Positions 43,210-53,267 are shown, numbered from the stretch's first letter. The stretch: DNA of 64,000 bases from Chloracidobacterium sp. (GCA_016706275.1 JADJJY010000002.1:234001-298000); one strand, 5' to 3'. Numbers and translations are program-made. The notes: generated by a model from the letters alone, not told the origin.

Positions 43210-44886
43210 TTATTCAGGCGCTACTTCAAACTGATCTTTGCGGCGATCCATCGCATTTCGATGCGAAAATGCCATCAACATCCCCAACATGCAAAAACTC
43301 GTGATCAGGCTAAACCCGCCGTGGCTGACAAACGGCAGCGTGATGCCGGTCATCGGCAATGCTCGCGTGATGCCGCCGATATTTACCAGCGCCTGAAATC
43401 CGATAAACGCCGACAGCCCGATACCGCACAATTTGCTGAACATATCACGCGATTCGCGGGCGGTTTGGACCCCTGCACTGACGAACACGATCAGCGCAAA
43501 GGTTACCAACAAACCCCCAAAAAGTCCAAGTTCTTCCGCCAAAGCGGAGAAGATGTAGTCGGAATCTGCGACCGGTATCAACTCGGGGTAACCGAGTCCT
43601 AGCCCGCGTCCCGTCGTGCCGCCTGATGCGAGCCCAAACGTCGCCTGAGCAGGCTGAAATGCCAAAATATCAAACCATGCATCGACATTGATCGTCCGCT
43701 GCAGATCCGGGTCTTCGGCGATCATCTGCGGGAGGTTCGGATCTTTTTCGACTAGCTTTTGATAGTACTCGTCGTAATCGCCTTTCCACCATGCAGTCTG
43801 TGGATCGGGCGGATCAAATCCGTCCAGCCACAGATGAAATCGTTGTTGAATGCGGTCGGGCAGGATCTTTTTGACCGGTGCGGCAGCACTCGGCAACAGC
43901 GGTATCTTTTGCTGGGTATTTTCCGGCAAAGCTCCGACCACAAGTATTGAAACGACTAGCAAAACACTGCCCACCAGCACAAATCGCTGTGAGAATCGTC
44001 GAACCGCGATCAGATACAGCGTCGCGTATACCGAACTGAAAACCATCATCTGCCCAAAATCTTTGAGCAAAAAGAAAGGTAGAAACGGCAATGCTGCCAT
44101 AAATACGAGGGGCACGACGTCCTTGGCACGGGGAACGCCCCAGTATGTGCGGGCGAGGTTGCGGTAAAGTACCGATAATATCGCTGCAAAACCTATCAAA
44201 AAGGGAATTTTGGCCGGTTCCCAAGGCGTCATGTTGCCGATCGATTTACCCGCCCGCGAGGTGACCGCCGCCAAAATAAGCGGCCCGAGCGTCAGCAACA
44301 CTATCAGAAACCCATTCTTTTGCAGAAGTTTTAGCACATCCTCTCGCCTGATGACGATAAACGCACCGATCAGGCCGACGAATGCGAGTAGTGGATTTAT
44401 CGTATTTCCCGATAAAAATACGCTGGTATATGTGTCCGTTGATGGCGTTGGCGTTTCGGCGGACAGATCGACCGGCGACGGCGGTGTTGCGGGTAGCCCC
44501 ATTATCTGTTTCTTTTCAGCCGAATAATTTTCCTGAATGTAATGAAGTTGGAGTGTTTTAAGCTTTTCTTGTCTAGCCTCAGCTTTGTCCTTTCGCGAAG
44601 TGTATTCGGGATCACTAAAGAGACGATATTGGACAGTAAGTCCGATCGAGAAGAGTAATACGGCAGATGTATAAAGCGTCCAGTTGCCGTCAAATCTAAT
44701 AAACCGCTTTAAGAGAACCGGTATAACTGCAAGCAAAGAAAGAAGTAACAGATTACGAATGGCCGTCAGCGACGATGTGTCATATCCGCGTATCAGGGCT
44801 CCATAATGGATCGAATAGTGCGAGATCGCCGTCATTAGGACGATCAATGCAAGGATAAAAAAATGTGAAGAGGTTCTGTTTTTCAA
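43210..44886 (-). CDS. FtsW/RodA/SpoVE family peptidoglycan glycosyltransferase
   Basis: 558 residues with about 10-12 membrane helices and the SEDS signatures near the C-terminus (GLGLGYPELIPVADSDYIFSALAEELG and ITLPFVSHGGFSLITSF). The start is a TTG at 44886, directly after the PBP stop. A large hydrophilic loop of about 150 residues between helices is longer than in E. coli RodA. It polymerises lipid II strands together with the class B PBP encoded just upstream. Confidence 0.88.
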   Translation of the reverse strand: MKNRTSSHFFILALIVLMTAISHYSIHYGALIRGYDTSSLTAIRNLLLLSLLAVIPVLLKRFIRFDGNWTLYTSAVLLFSIGLTVQYRLFSDPEYTSRKDKAEARQEKLKTLQLHYIQENYSAEKKQIMGLPATPPSPVDLSAETPTPSTDTYTSVFLSGNTINPLLAFVGLIGAFIVIRREDVLKLLQKNGFLIVLLTLGPLILAAVTSRAGKSIGNMTPWEPAKIPFLIGFAAILSVLYRNLARTYWGVPRAKDVVPLVFMAALPFLPFFLLKDFGQMMVFSSVYATLYLIAVRRFSQRFVLVGSVLLVVSILVVGALPENTQQKIPLLPSAAAPVKKILPDRIQQRFHLWLDGFDPPDPQTAWWKGDYDEYYQKLVEKDPNLPQMIAEDPDLQRTINVDAWFDILAFQPAQATFGLASGGTTGRGLGLGYPELIPVADSDYIFSALAEELGLFGGLLVTFALIVFVSAGVQTARESRDMFSKLCGIGLSAFIGFQALVNIGGITRALPMTGITLPFVSHGGFSLITSFCMLGMLMAFSHRNAMDRRKDQFEVAPE

Positions 44887-46785
44887 CTATTTCTTCTTTT
44901 TCGCGACGGGTTTTTGTGCCGCCGGGGCTTTTGGCCGGTATTTGTCACCCAACAGGCCGAGTTCGCGTGCCTTTAGTATCACGTTTGCTGCAACAGGTGC
45001 CGCAGTCCCGCCGCCGTATTGGTTGCCGATGTCCTCGATAACGACCGCGATCGCGAGTTGCGGGTTTTCGATCGGGGCGATGCAGATAAACCATCCGTCG
45101 GTGCGGTTATATGTTAGGAATTCTTTATATTCGACGAACCTGCCACTCGCGTCCTTTTTCTTTTTCATGACGAACATCCGCTCGCCTGTTTTTGGGTCAA
45201 ACCGCGGGGAATTGTCCTTTTCGGCGGTTCCGGTCTTACCACCGGCCATGATGCCCGTGCCTGCGAGGGCGGCTCTGACGCGGCCGCCTGTGCCGCCAGC
45301 TTCTTCGGTGACCGTGGACATGATTTCACGAACGACGGCTGCCTGCTGCGGAGACAAAACATTAGCAAATGCCTGTGGCGGCTGATCGGCCTCGATCTTT
45401 GGCTTCATCAGTTGGCCCTTTAGGTTAGCGGGTGCGGCAGCGATCAGTGCCATCTGAAACGGCGTCATCTGCGACACGAGGCCTTGGCCCATTCCTATGA
45501 TACCGAAATCGTAAAGGCTCAATTCTTTGCCCGTCACCATCGTCGCCCTAGCCGGTGCGAGAGCCGCGGCGATGCGCTTATCACTCGTGTTCCAGATATC
45601 GGCGAAATAACCTTGCGTTAATGCGTCTTTAGCCGCATCGACCGGCATTATACCTAGTAAACGTGCAGTTTCCGCCATCCGGTCACGACCCAGCTCGTTA
45701 GCTAGGTGGGCAAAATACTGGTTACTCGACACCTTAAAAGCCTCACGTATCGGGACGTCTGTTGCGCACACATCGCAGCTGCCGCCGTCGTCGCAGATCG
45801 GGCGCGAACCGCGAAATGGTGTGTAGCAATCGGGTGCAGGCAGATCATCGAGCAAGAGGTCTTGCTTATTTGCCCTAAAAGCCGAGATCATCGTCATCGT
45901 CTTAAATGTCGATCCCGGCACGTAATATTCGCGAGTCGCGCGGTTTAGCAGCGGTTTTTGATTTTTGTCAGCCTCTAATTTCAAATAAGAATTGAGATTT
46001 TGAGCCTCAGAGAGGTTATATGAAGGGTTCGAATACATCGCCAGCACATCGCCGGTCTGTGGATTTAGGACGACGATCGCCCCTTTTTTGCCCTCAAGCT
46101 GTCTTGCGACGAATAATTGCAGATCGCGGTCCAGGGTCGTCCTGATATCTTTCTGCTCGGGTTCGGGTTTGCGGTACTTGGTCAGTATCTCCCACGCCTC
46201 GGGCATCGGATCTGCTTCTTTCTTATATAAGGTGCGTTCGAGCCCAGGTGTGCCGCGTTCGGTGCCGAGAAGATGCGCCATTTCTTTTTCGAGCGGAAAT
46301 GAACGCTCGATCTCGCCGTTTTTATTGACCTTATAACTGGCAAGTGCGGCATCGAGTTTACCGGTGCGATCAAGCATCCAACCACGCAATGTCGCGGCGG
46401 TCGTTCGGCGCGTACGCAGGTCTTTATAGCTCAAGGCCTGAAATTGCTCGTTTGTATCGTCGGCGTAGTATGTCCAATATACCTGAAAGCCAAAAACGGC
46501 CAACGCGATCACCGCAAAAAAAACTTGCCAAACATAAAGCCCGCGATTCGCGACCGTCTGAGTGAGACGACGTTGAACCTCTTTTGGCAGACTCTGTTCG
46601 AATATGAATTTTGGACGGCGAAAGTTGTCAAAAAAAGTTATCAGCAAAAACCCGATGAGGATACCGAGCCCGATCATGTAGAGGATCGAGAGTCCGGCTG
46701 GCGTCCGCTCGAGCACCTGCCCGCCGAAGATGTACTCCGGCTTCCATTTCGACCAATCAATAAATATGAGTGATAGCAGGCTCAT
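44887..46785 (-). CDS. class B penicillin-binding protein (transpeptidase)
   Basis: 632 residues. The transpeptidase motifs are intact: SxxK in GSTFKTMTM near 291, SxN in VSSNQYFAHL near 350, and KTGT in MAGGKTGTAEKD near 521. Unusually there are two N-terminal membrane helices (about 30-50 and 80-105) instead of one. The N-terminal pedestal is short (LRTRRTTAATLRGWMLDRTG). It cross-links peptide stems and should pair with the SEDS protein. The start overlaps the FhaA-like stop by ATGA. Confidence 0.9.
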   Translation of the reverse strand: MSLLSLIFIDWSKWKPEYIFGGQVLERTPAGLSILYMIGLGILIGFLLITFFDNFRRPKFIFEQSLPKEVQRRLTQTVANRGLYVWQVFFAVIALAVFGFQVYWTYYADDTNEQFQALSYKDLRTRRTTAATLRGWMLDRTGKLDAALASYKVNKNGEIERSFPLEKEMAHLLGTERGTPGLERTLYKKEADPMPEAWEILTKYRKPEPEQKDIRTTLDRDLQLFVARQLEGKKGAIVVLNPQTGDVLAMYSNPSYNLSEAQNLNSYLKLEADKNQKPLLNRATREYYVPGSTFKTMTMISAFRANKQDLLLDDLPAPDCYTPFRGSRPICDDGGSCDVCATDVPIREAFKVSSNQYFAHLANELGRDRMAETARLLGIMPVDAAKDALTQGYFADIWNTSDKRIAAALAPARATMVTGKELSLYDFGIIGMGQGLVSQMTPFQMALIAAAPANLKGQLMKPKIEADQPPQAFANVLSPQQAAVVREIMSTVTEEAGGTGGRVRAALAGTGIMAGGKTGTAEKDNSPRFDPKTGERMFVMKKKKDASGRFVEYKEFLTYNRTDGWFICIAPIENPQLAIAVVIEDIGNQYGGGTAAPVAANVILKARELGLLGDKYRPKAPAAQKPVAKKKK

Positions 46786-47756
46786 TTTTCAGGTTCTTCG
46801 ACGGGGTCGGTGGCTTTCTCTTCGACCGGAGTTTCCTTGCTCGATGTCCGGCTCGTAAATTCAAAACCGTCGATCGCTATTGTCTTGGCTCCGGAAATAT
46901 TTTCATCACTTTCCTCAATAATTGATGGGCTTTCAACCGGTTCAAACTCGACCTCGACGGTGCCAAATTTCAAAAGATCTCCCGCCACCAAACGCGTTGC
47001 CTTGCCGTAAGAAATACGCTGGCCGTTAATGAATGTTCCGTTGGTCGAGCCCGTGTCGGCGACGGACAAAACACCATCCTTATCGACCGTCAGGGAAGCG
47101 TGTATCTTCGACAGACTGGGTTCGTCGATGATGAGAGCGTTAGAGCCCGTGCGTCCGACCGAAATGCTGCTTCCTGCTACCAGTTCAAGCTTTCTTTCCT
47201 GTTGAACACCATTCAGGGGAAATCGTGCGATGAACGACGACGTGTGTCGAGGTTGCTCGATTAACTTAGCATTCACATCGCCTATGTTAACTCCGGCCAT
47301 CGTTACGTTCATTTCAACGTCGGTTTCCGCGTCGTCGACAAATTTGTCAAAGCTGACAAGCAGCTTGACGCCGTCGATAAAATAATCGGGCTTTACCTCT
47401 ATCGAGAGCGGAGCGTATGTGTAGTAGAGCGAGTCGTTTATATGATCTGCCGTTGCGACAAGCAGTTCGTTTTCGAGGCGGGAGAGTGCATCTTCCGAGT
47501 CGGTTGAAAACTTATCCCACTGAACTTTTAGCTTTATGTTGTGCGGAACGACAGTGCCTTTGCCGATTACTTCCTTTGCCTCGGCATCGAGGAGCTTTTT
47601 TATGCGTTCGATCAACTCGCTGGTCGCAAGACTGCTCGACGGTGTCCATTTGCGTCCCGTAAAACGGTCTACAGTGTCGCCAATTTTGGTTAATGCTCCA
47701 CGCATCAGCCAATCTGCGGAAAATCCCTTTTTTGGTGATGGTGTTTTTTCCGTCAT
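46782..47756 (-). CDS. DUF3662 and FHA domain protein (FhaA-like)
   Basis: 324 residues. An N-terminal DUF3662-type domain (about 15-160) precedes an FHA domain (about 190-265) with SVGRTGSNALII ... SKIHASLTVD ... DTGSTNGTFINGQRI. The family member FhaA in mycobacteria binds phosphothreonine proteins and takes part in peptidoglycan synthesis. The position next to PBP, RodA and PP2C supports the same role. A second DUF3662-FHA gene occurs at 55634. Confidence 0.85.
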   Translation of the reverse strand: MTEKTPSPKKGFSADWLMRGALTKIGDTVDRFTGRKWTPSSSLATSELIERIKKLLDAEAKEVIGKGTVVPHNIKLKVQWDKFSTDSEDALSRLENELLVATADHINDSLYYTYAPLSIEVKPDYFIDGVKLLVSFDKFVDDAETDVEMNVTMAGVNIGDVNAKLIEQPRHTSSFIARFPLNGVQQERKLELVAGSSISVGRTGSNALIIDEPSLSKIHASLTVDKDGVLSVADTGSTNGTFINGQRISYGKATRLVAGDLLKFGTVEVEFEPVESPSIIEESDENISGAKTIAIDGFEFTSRTSSKETPVEEKATDPVEEPEK

Positions 47757-47842
47757 GTAGCAATGTAAAACGGCGATAGGGTCGGATAAGTTCAGCGTTA
47801 ATTCTAACCAACTTCGGCCCTAAAGAAAAGTAAATGAAATTA

Positions 47843-47871
47843 TTGCATTCTATAGTTAAACAATGTAAAAT
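47843..47871 (+). promoter_or_regulatory. promoter for the prepilin gene cluster
   Basis: TTGCAT (47843-47848) and TAAAAT (47866-47871) are exactly 17 bp apart. The predicted transcript begins near 47878, inside the extended frame of the first prepilin. This supports the later start codon at 47972 or 47954. Confidence 0.5.
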
Positions 47872-47971
47872 CTTTTTTGGAAATGTTTATCCATTTCTAC
47901 TTTCCTTACTTAGCGCCCCCGAATTTACAGTTTTCGCTCAAACTGGGGAAAGGATGCGAATCGCAGGTGTT

Positions 47972-48625
47972 ATGAATATCGAAGCCTACAAAACAAAAAA
48001 GTCAGCCAAAGGATTCTCCGCCGTTGAGCTCCTCGTGGTTCTGGCCATCATCGCCGTCATGTCGGCGATATCGATCCCGTATCTGCTTAATTATAAGAAA
48101 GGCTATCGGTCCGAAGATCAGACGCTAAAGATGATCGACGTGATGCGCGAAACGGCTCAGTTGGCATTGCAGAAAAGGCGCACGTTTCGATTTGAAATAG
48201 ACCTGACGGATAACGAGATCAATATCATCGATGAGAACGGCACGGCTGCGGACGTAAGGATCAAGAACATTCCTCTGGAAATGACCAAAGAGGTCCGCGT
48301 TGATCTGATACCGGTGGGCGTAACAAAACCGAACCCGCCGAACTATACGGATATCACCTATACGACTGATTCCCTCGGCCATCTCGAAGGCTCGACGACG
48401 GTAATCGGTCACAGTGTCTGGGCCGCAAGGTTTCGCAGCGACGGCTCAGTCGTTAACGCCGCAAATAATCCCATAAGCGCGAATATCTACGTATGGCCGC
48501 CGCAAACGCCTGGCAGTACGACCCCGCGTAATAAGACCGAGGTTCGGGCAATTACGATTTTTGGCGGCAGCGGTGCGATCAGGTATTGGAAACACAATGG
48601 CGTCGGGCTCGTCGCAGATCAATAG
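47972..48625 (+). CDS. prepilin-type pseudopilin (GspH/FimT-like)
   Basis: About 217 residues from ATG 47972; ATG 47954 is the alternative. The frame is open to 47834 but a promoter lies inside that extension. The class III leader ends at KKSAKG|FSAVELLVVLAIIAVMSAISIPYLL, with Glu at +5. The following periplasmic part (about 180 residues) is beta-rich and lacks other motifs. It heads a plus-strand series of minor-pilin genes. Confidence 0.8.
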   Translation: MNIEAYKTKKSAKGFSAVELLVVLAIIAVMSAISIPYLLNYKKGYRSEDQTLKMIDVMRETAQLALQKRRTFRFEIDLTDNEINIIDENGTAADVRIKNIPLEMTKEVRVDLIPVGVTKPNPPNYTDITYTTDSLGHLEGSTTVIGHSVWAARFRSDGSVVNAANNPISANIYVWPPQTPGSTTPRNKTEVRAITIFGGSGAIRYWKHNGVGLVADQ

Positions 48626-48643
48626 GAGCTGAAACTAATCTAT

Positions 48644-49192
48644 ATGAAACGCAGTTCTGAATCCGGATTTTCTTACATCGACGTAATGATCGCGCTGGTC
48701 ATACTTATGGTCGGCGTGCTGGCGTTGCTCGCGGGCATATCGGCCTCGATCCTCCAATCCAAAGGGCATGAACAGCAGCTTGTCGCCAAGCAGGTTGCAA
48801 CATCCACAATGGAATCGATCATGTCGGTCAAAGAAACGGACCCAACGCGGCTCGGTTGGGGAGCTATCGGAAATGTAGGTACTAATCCCGATGAAAATGG
48901 CGTAAATCAGGGTATTTTTCCTGCCGGTTTAAGAGATGTATATATGGATCCGGGCCCGGACGAGATCATCGGCACGACTGACGATACCGGAACCCAAGTG
49001 CAAGCAATGCAGCGGAGCATCGCAATTACCGATGTATGCGATCCGGACCGCCCGTCACCGATATGTAGCCCGCCGGGAACGTCTGCGATCCGTATTAGGG
49101 CAGTTACGGTTACGGTGCGTTATTTTGTCGGCGCGGTTGCACGCCAAGAGGTACTGCAGACAGTACTTACCGATTACGCTGTCACGAACTAG
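48644..49192 (+). CDS. PilV-like minor pilin
   Basis: 182 residues. The prepilin motif is SG|FSYIDVMIALVILMVGVLALLAGIS, with Asp instead of Glu at +5. The middle contains MDPGPDEIIGTTDDTG, a Gly/Asp loop repeated in the next gene. It is probably a minor pilin of the type IV pilus tip complex. Confidence 0.78.
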   Translation: MKRSSESGFSYIDVMIALVILMVGVLALLAGISASILQSKGHEQQLVAKQVATSTMESIMSVKETDPTRLGWGAIGNVGTNPDENGVNQGIFPAGLRDVYMDPGPDEIIGTTDDTGTQVQAMQRSIAITDVCDPDRPSPICSPPGTSAIRIRAVTVTVRYFVGAVARQEVLQTVLTDYAVTN

Positions 49193-49204
49193 TACAAAAG
49201 CAAT

Positions 49205-50269
49205 ATGAATCAGATGAATTCACAAAAAAAGAGCAGATCGAAAGGCGAACAGGGATTTTCGCTGCTTGAACTGGTTGTGTCGATGATGCTTTTCATGATC
49301 GTTACGGGGGCGGTCTGGGGCGTATTGAGGGCGGCGCAGATGAGCCGATCGGTCGTTAATCAGCAGGTCGATCTGCAAAAGAACGTCCGTCTCGGCCTAA
49401 ATCTTATTGGCCGTGATACTTACAATGCGGGATTTGGTTATCCGCTTCGAAATACAGTGGTTTTGCCTGATAACCGCATCTCGACATTGCTTGCGATCCC
49501 GGTCGATACGGATTCGACACGAGACACCGTGCCGCCGATCATCGCTGGCAACAACATTACGCTGAACACTTTCAACACGGCGGCTAACATCCGCACCGAT
49601 CAGGTCACGTTTCTTTTTAAGGATTCTACATTTAACCTCGTCGGTAGCGGAGCCGCAGCGGTTTCGCAGCCGTTGAGCATAAATGCTGCTACAACAAACG
49701 GCAGCGGCATCGATGAGATCGTTCCCATTTCCGGCAGTAACACGCTATGCCGCGTCAACGATATCTATCTTATAACAGGTAATTCGGGTTCGACACTCGG
49801 TGTTGCGACCGCCATGAGCGGGACTAACATTGTTCAGTTTTCCAACGGCGACGTACTTGCGATCAATCAAACCGGGTCAACCGGTCCGCTACGCTCGATC
49901 ACAGTTCCGGCGAGTATTCAGCGTGTTTTGATGGTGACGTACTATGTCGCGGCAGACGGCACATTGACGCGCCGAGAATATGCAAATGCAACCACGGGAA
50001 GCTATATCGACGAACCGCTGGTGTATAACGTGGAGGATTTTCAGATCAAATACGTGATGGATAATGGCACGCTGTTGGATAATCCGAGTGCCGGCCCGGA
50101 CGGCATTGCTGGAACGGCTGACGACACTCAGTCAAATCTCGCTGCGGTTCGTCAGATCAGGGTAACGATCAGCGTCCGTTCGGTTGAGAAAAACTCTTCG
50201 AATCAGCCATATCGACAGACGATGACGGCTACATTTAGCACACGAAATCTTGGATACGATGCGAGTTAA
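49205..50269 (+). CDS. PilW-like minor pilin
   Basis: 354 residues. The prepilin motif is EQG|FSLLELVVSMMLFMIVTGAVWGVLRAA. The C-terminal half has AGPDGIAGTADDTQSNL followed by a beta strand (VRQIRVTISVRSVEK), as in PilW-type proteins. It is part of the minor-pilin series; the next gene starts just after its stop. Confidence 0.8.
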   Translation: MNQMNSQKKSRSKGEQGFSLLELVVSMMLFMIVTGAVWGVLRAAQMSRSVVNQQVDLQKNVRLGLNLIGRDTYNAGFGYPLRNTVVLPDNRISTLLAIPVDTDSTRDTVPPIIAGNNITLNTFNTAANIRTDQVTFLFKDSTFNLVGSGAAAVSQPLSINAATTNGSGIDEIVPISGSNTLCRVNDIYLITGNSGSTLGVATAMSGTNIVQFSNGDVLAINQTGSTGPLRSITVPASIQRVLMVTYYVAADGTLTRREYANATTGSYIDEPLVYNVEDFQIKYVMDNGTLLDNPSAGPDGIAGTADDTQSNLAAVRQIRVTISVRSVEKNSSNQPYRQTMTATFSTRNLGYDAS

Positions 50270-50288
50270 GGAATTAAGGTTAAGTGAT

Positions 50289-53267
50289 ATGAAACGATCA
50301 GAAATAGGCAGATCTCATAACAACGGTTTGAAAAACGATCCCGGCCAGAAAGGCTCGGCGATCGTAATTTCGCTATTTGTCCTCGCCTTAATAACGGTGT
50401 TTGTGGCACTTGCGTTGTCGCGTTCGTCAGCAGAAGCGGCTGCATCCGGTAACGAGTCCGCCGAGGGCCGTACGTTTTACGCCGCTCAGGGCAGCCTCGA
50501 GACGATGACCCGTAACTTTAATAAGGTGTTTGAGGTCAAACTTAACCCGACAACGACCGAACTTGACGCGGTCCGTAATGGAACAGTCGCCGGCCTGACC
50601 GGATATACATTCACACAGGAACTGGATCAAACATCGACCCGGTCGAATGTCGTCCTTTCCGGTGGCCCGTTTGCCGGGCTCTATGCGATCCGCGACAATT
50701 GGCGACTTCGCACAACGGCGACAAATAATATCGGTGTGCAGGTTCAACTGACGAGAAACGTATTAAATAACCGTATCCCGATTTTTCAGTTTGGTATTTT
50801 TTACGACGACGATCTAGAGCTTTTCCGCCCGCCGCGTTTCAGCTTTGGAGGACGTGTCCACTCAAACCGCAACTTTTTCCTCTCTCCAGGGTCCGAAGGC
50901 GTCTATTTTAACTCGCGCGTGACGACGGTCGGCCATCTTGTCACTCAGTCATGGCGTAACTGGTCGACCTCAGATAGCGGCAACGACGAAACATATATCA
51001 AAAACGCATCGGGTGTTGATCAGCAATTGCTGCCGACAATGGGCAGCGTTTTGAATACGACGGTGGGTGCGGCGAACAACATATTTGCCGCGGACCCTAC
51101 GATGCCGCCGAGTAGATTGAACACGAGCTTTACGACTCAGAGCAGCATCTTTGACGGTAACCTGCAAAATTTGGTCAAGCCGTTAAAGCTGCCTATTAAG
51201 ATCGACAGCGACACAACTGACTTGATCGAAATGATCAAACGTCCAAAAAAGATCGCGGATTCATCAGGCGGAGACCTCTTTAATAACGCCGGCACACTGA
51301 CACCGGTCACGGCCGCAACCGCCGACTCAGACATCCTAAAAGAAGAGCGCTTTGCCAACAAGGCCGGCATCCGTATTTCACTGGCAGACAGCAAAGCAAA
51401 ACTTCCGGGCTGTGCGTCCGGAACGGGCACGACTGCGATAACCGGTCCATGCGGCGTTCGGCTTGACGGTTATAAGGACGGAACGGGACCCGTACCTACG
51501 CCGTCACCATCCGCAACGCCCGATCGTGCCCGCGGCTATCAGCCAAAGGGAATGAAGATAAACTCTGCCGCGTCGACCTATGCTTATGTTCCGACTAGAG
51601 CAAACGGCGAAAGATTGTACACCGGCGGCACACGCGAGGTTTGGATCAAGGTAGAGACGGTTGACAGCAACGCCGGCACGGGCGTCGTCACGACCCGCGA
51701 CATCACCGAGGATTTTCTTAGCCTCGGTATCACCGAAGCCGCATCGACAAATCTCGCACTCGCCGCCTATTCCGGCACACGTGCGGACAACGGCACCGTT
51801 ACGAGCCCGAGTGCAAACATCACGGCAACATCTGCCCAAACAGCGACAACATATCCGGACAGTCGTTCGGTGATCAAGCTACAGCGATTTGAGATATTTG
51901 GCCCGGCGATACCAAATACGGGTAACTATCTGTATTCCTATGGTTCAGGCACGTCGGCAATAAACGTCGTTCGGCGCTATAGCGGCGCCGATGCGACGGA
52001 GATCGGCAACGGCTGTGCAACTGGCTGTACCGCTCGTAATATCGATCCCAACACGGGTCTCGAACAATACGCTCACCTCAAACTCGCGACGCTAAACGGC
52101 ACTGCAAATGAGGCTGTGATCCCATTTCCGATCGAGATGTTCGATTCGCGCGAAGGTGAGTATTATGATGATGCCTCGCGATATACGTCGGGCCAGGTAA
52201 CCCGCAACGGTGTAATGAGCTTGATCGATATTGACGTCGCAAATCTAAGGCGTTTTCTTCGCGGCGATTTTGACGGGTTGTTTCAACCGACGACAAATTT
52301 TCCGACCGGGCTCCGCAGCACTGATATACCAAACCGACAGGGCTGGGTGATGTATGTATCTGACCGACGCGGCGACGCCGATTTTGACGGCCAGTACGAT
52401 ATGGAAGACGTATATGGCGGTTCGCCGGGCAATGACGGCGTACTACAGATCAATGAAGATGTGAATGGCAATGGAGCTCTCGATGCCAAATACTACTCGA
52501 GTGCGACGTCCGAAACATGCGTAAGTCCGGCAACGACGTGCGAGGCTCCTAAGTACTCCGAATCGCTAACGCCAGATGCTGCGTCCGTTGATGATCATAA
52601 GTATTATCGACGCGGCGTTAGACTGATAAACGGCACAACGATTCCCGGCATTTACGATACCGCGACTCCGGCCAATACCAGAGGATTTACCTTTGCGTCG
52701 GAAAACGGCGTTTACGTCGAGGGCAACTACAACGCAACCGGTGTAAACAGTGTGCCATCGACAGGGAACTCAGCCTATTCAGAATACCGCCCGTTCAATA
52801 CTTCGATGCACATACCGGCTTCGGTGGTAAGCGATGCAGTAACGATACTCTCAAATGCCTGGAACGATGCCGAGAGCTTCGCGACGCCTTATGATGCGGA
52901 TTCGCGTGTGGCTTCGACTACGACCGCTAGGTTTGCGTTGATCGCCGGCGACACGCTTGCGAATAGGGATCTCTCGCCCGGACAGGGCGGCAGCGGTCCA
53001 TGGCAAAGTCTAAACGGCGGCGTCCACAATTTCAAACGTTATCTCGAAACGTGGTCCGGTCAACGGCTGGACTTTAGCGGATCGCTGGTAAATCTGTTTG
53101 TGTCGCAAAATAACAACGGCACGTTCAAATGCTGCAACACGGTTTACAATCCGCCTGATCGTAACTGGGTGTTTGACAGCACATTTCTTGACCCGGATCG
53201 TCTCCCTCCTGGTACACCGTATTTCCAATACATCCAGACGACAGGCTTCCAAAAGACAAATAACTAA
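50289..53267 (+). CDS. very large PilX-like minor pilin with calcium-type loops
   Basis: About 992 residues from ATG 50289 (AAGGT 8 nt upstream; ATG 50259 and TTG 50250 are in the same frame). The N-terminus (GQKGSAIVISLFVLALITVFVALAL) is a PilX-type membrane helix without the usual +5 Glu. The rest is an extracellular beta-rich region. Near residues 695-730 are Ca-binding-type loops: DADFDGQYDMED and NEDVNGNGALD. PilX is normally only about 200 residues, so this could combine PilX and a PilY1-like tip function. It precedes the major-pilin-like gene. Confidence 0.72.
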   Translation: MKRSEIGRSHNNGLKNDPGQKGSAIVISLFVLALITVFVALALSRSSAEAAASGNESAEGRTFYAAQGSLETMTRNFNKVFEVKLNPTTTELDAVRNGTVAGLTGYTFTQELDQTSTRSNVVLSGGPFAGLYAIRDNWRLRTTATNNIGVQVQLTRNVLNNRIPIFQFGIFYDDDLELFRPPRFSFGGRVHSNRNFFLSPGSEGVYFNSRVTTVGHLVTQSWRNWSTSDSGNDETYIKNASGVDQQLLPTMGSVLNTTVGAANNIFAADPTMPPSRLNTSFTTQSSIFDGNLQNLVKPLKLPIKIDSDTTDLIEMIKRPKKIADSSGGDLFNNAGTLTPVTAATADSDILKEERFANKAGIRISLADSKAKLPGCASGTGTTAITGPCGVRLDGYKDGTGPVPTPSPSATPDRARGYQPKGMKINSAASTYAYVPTRANGERLYTGGTREVWIKVETVDSNAGTGVVTTRDITEDFLSLGITEAASTNLALAAYSGTRADNGTVTSPSANITATSAQTATTYPDSRSVIKLQRFEIFGPAIPNTGNYLYSYGSGTSAINVVRRYSGADATEIGNGCATGCTARNIDPNTGLEQYAHLKLATLNGTANEAVIPFPIEMFDSREGEYYDDASRYTSGQVTRNGVMSLIDIDVANLRRFLRGDFDGLFQPTTNFPTGLRSTDIPNRQGWVMYVSDRRGDADFDGQYDMEDVYGGSPGNDGVLQINEDVNGNGALDAKYYSSATSETCVSPATTCEAPKYSESLTPDAASVDDHKYYRRGVRLINGTTIPGIYDTATPANTRGFTFASENGVYVEGNYNATGVNSVPSTGNSAYSEYRPFNTSMHIPASVVSDAVTILSNAWNDAESFATPYDADSRVASTTTARFALIAGDTLANRDLSPGQGGSGPWQSLNGGVHNFKRYLETWSGQRLDFSGSLVNLFVSQNNNGTFKCCNTVYNPPDRNWVFDSTFLDPDRLPPGTPYFQYIQTTGFQKTNN

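Noticed and set aside
47834..47971. Upstream extension of the first prepilin frame as coding
   Set aside because: A good promoter lies inside it and the leader peptide would be atypically long; the later ATG is favoured.
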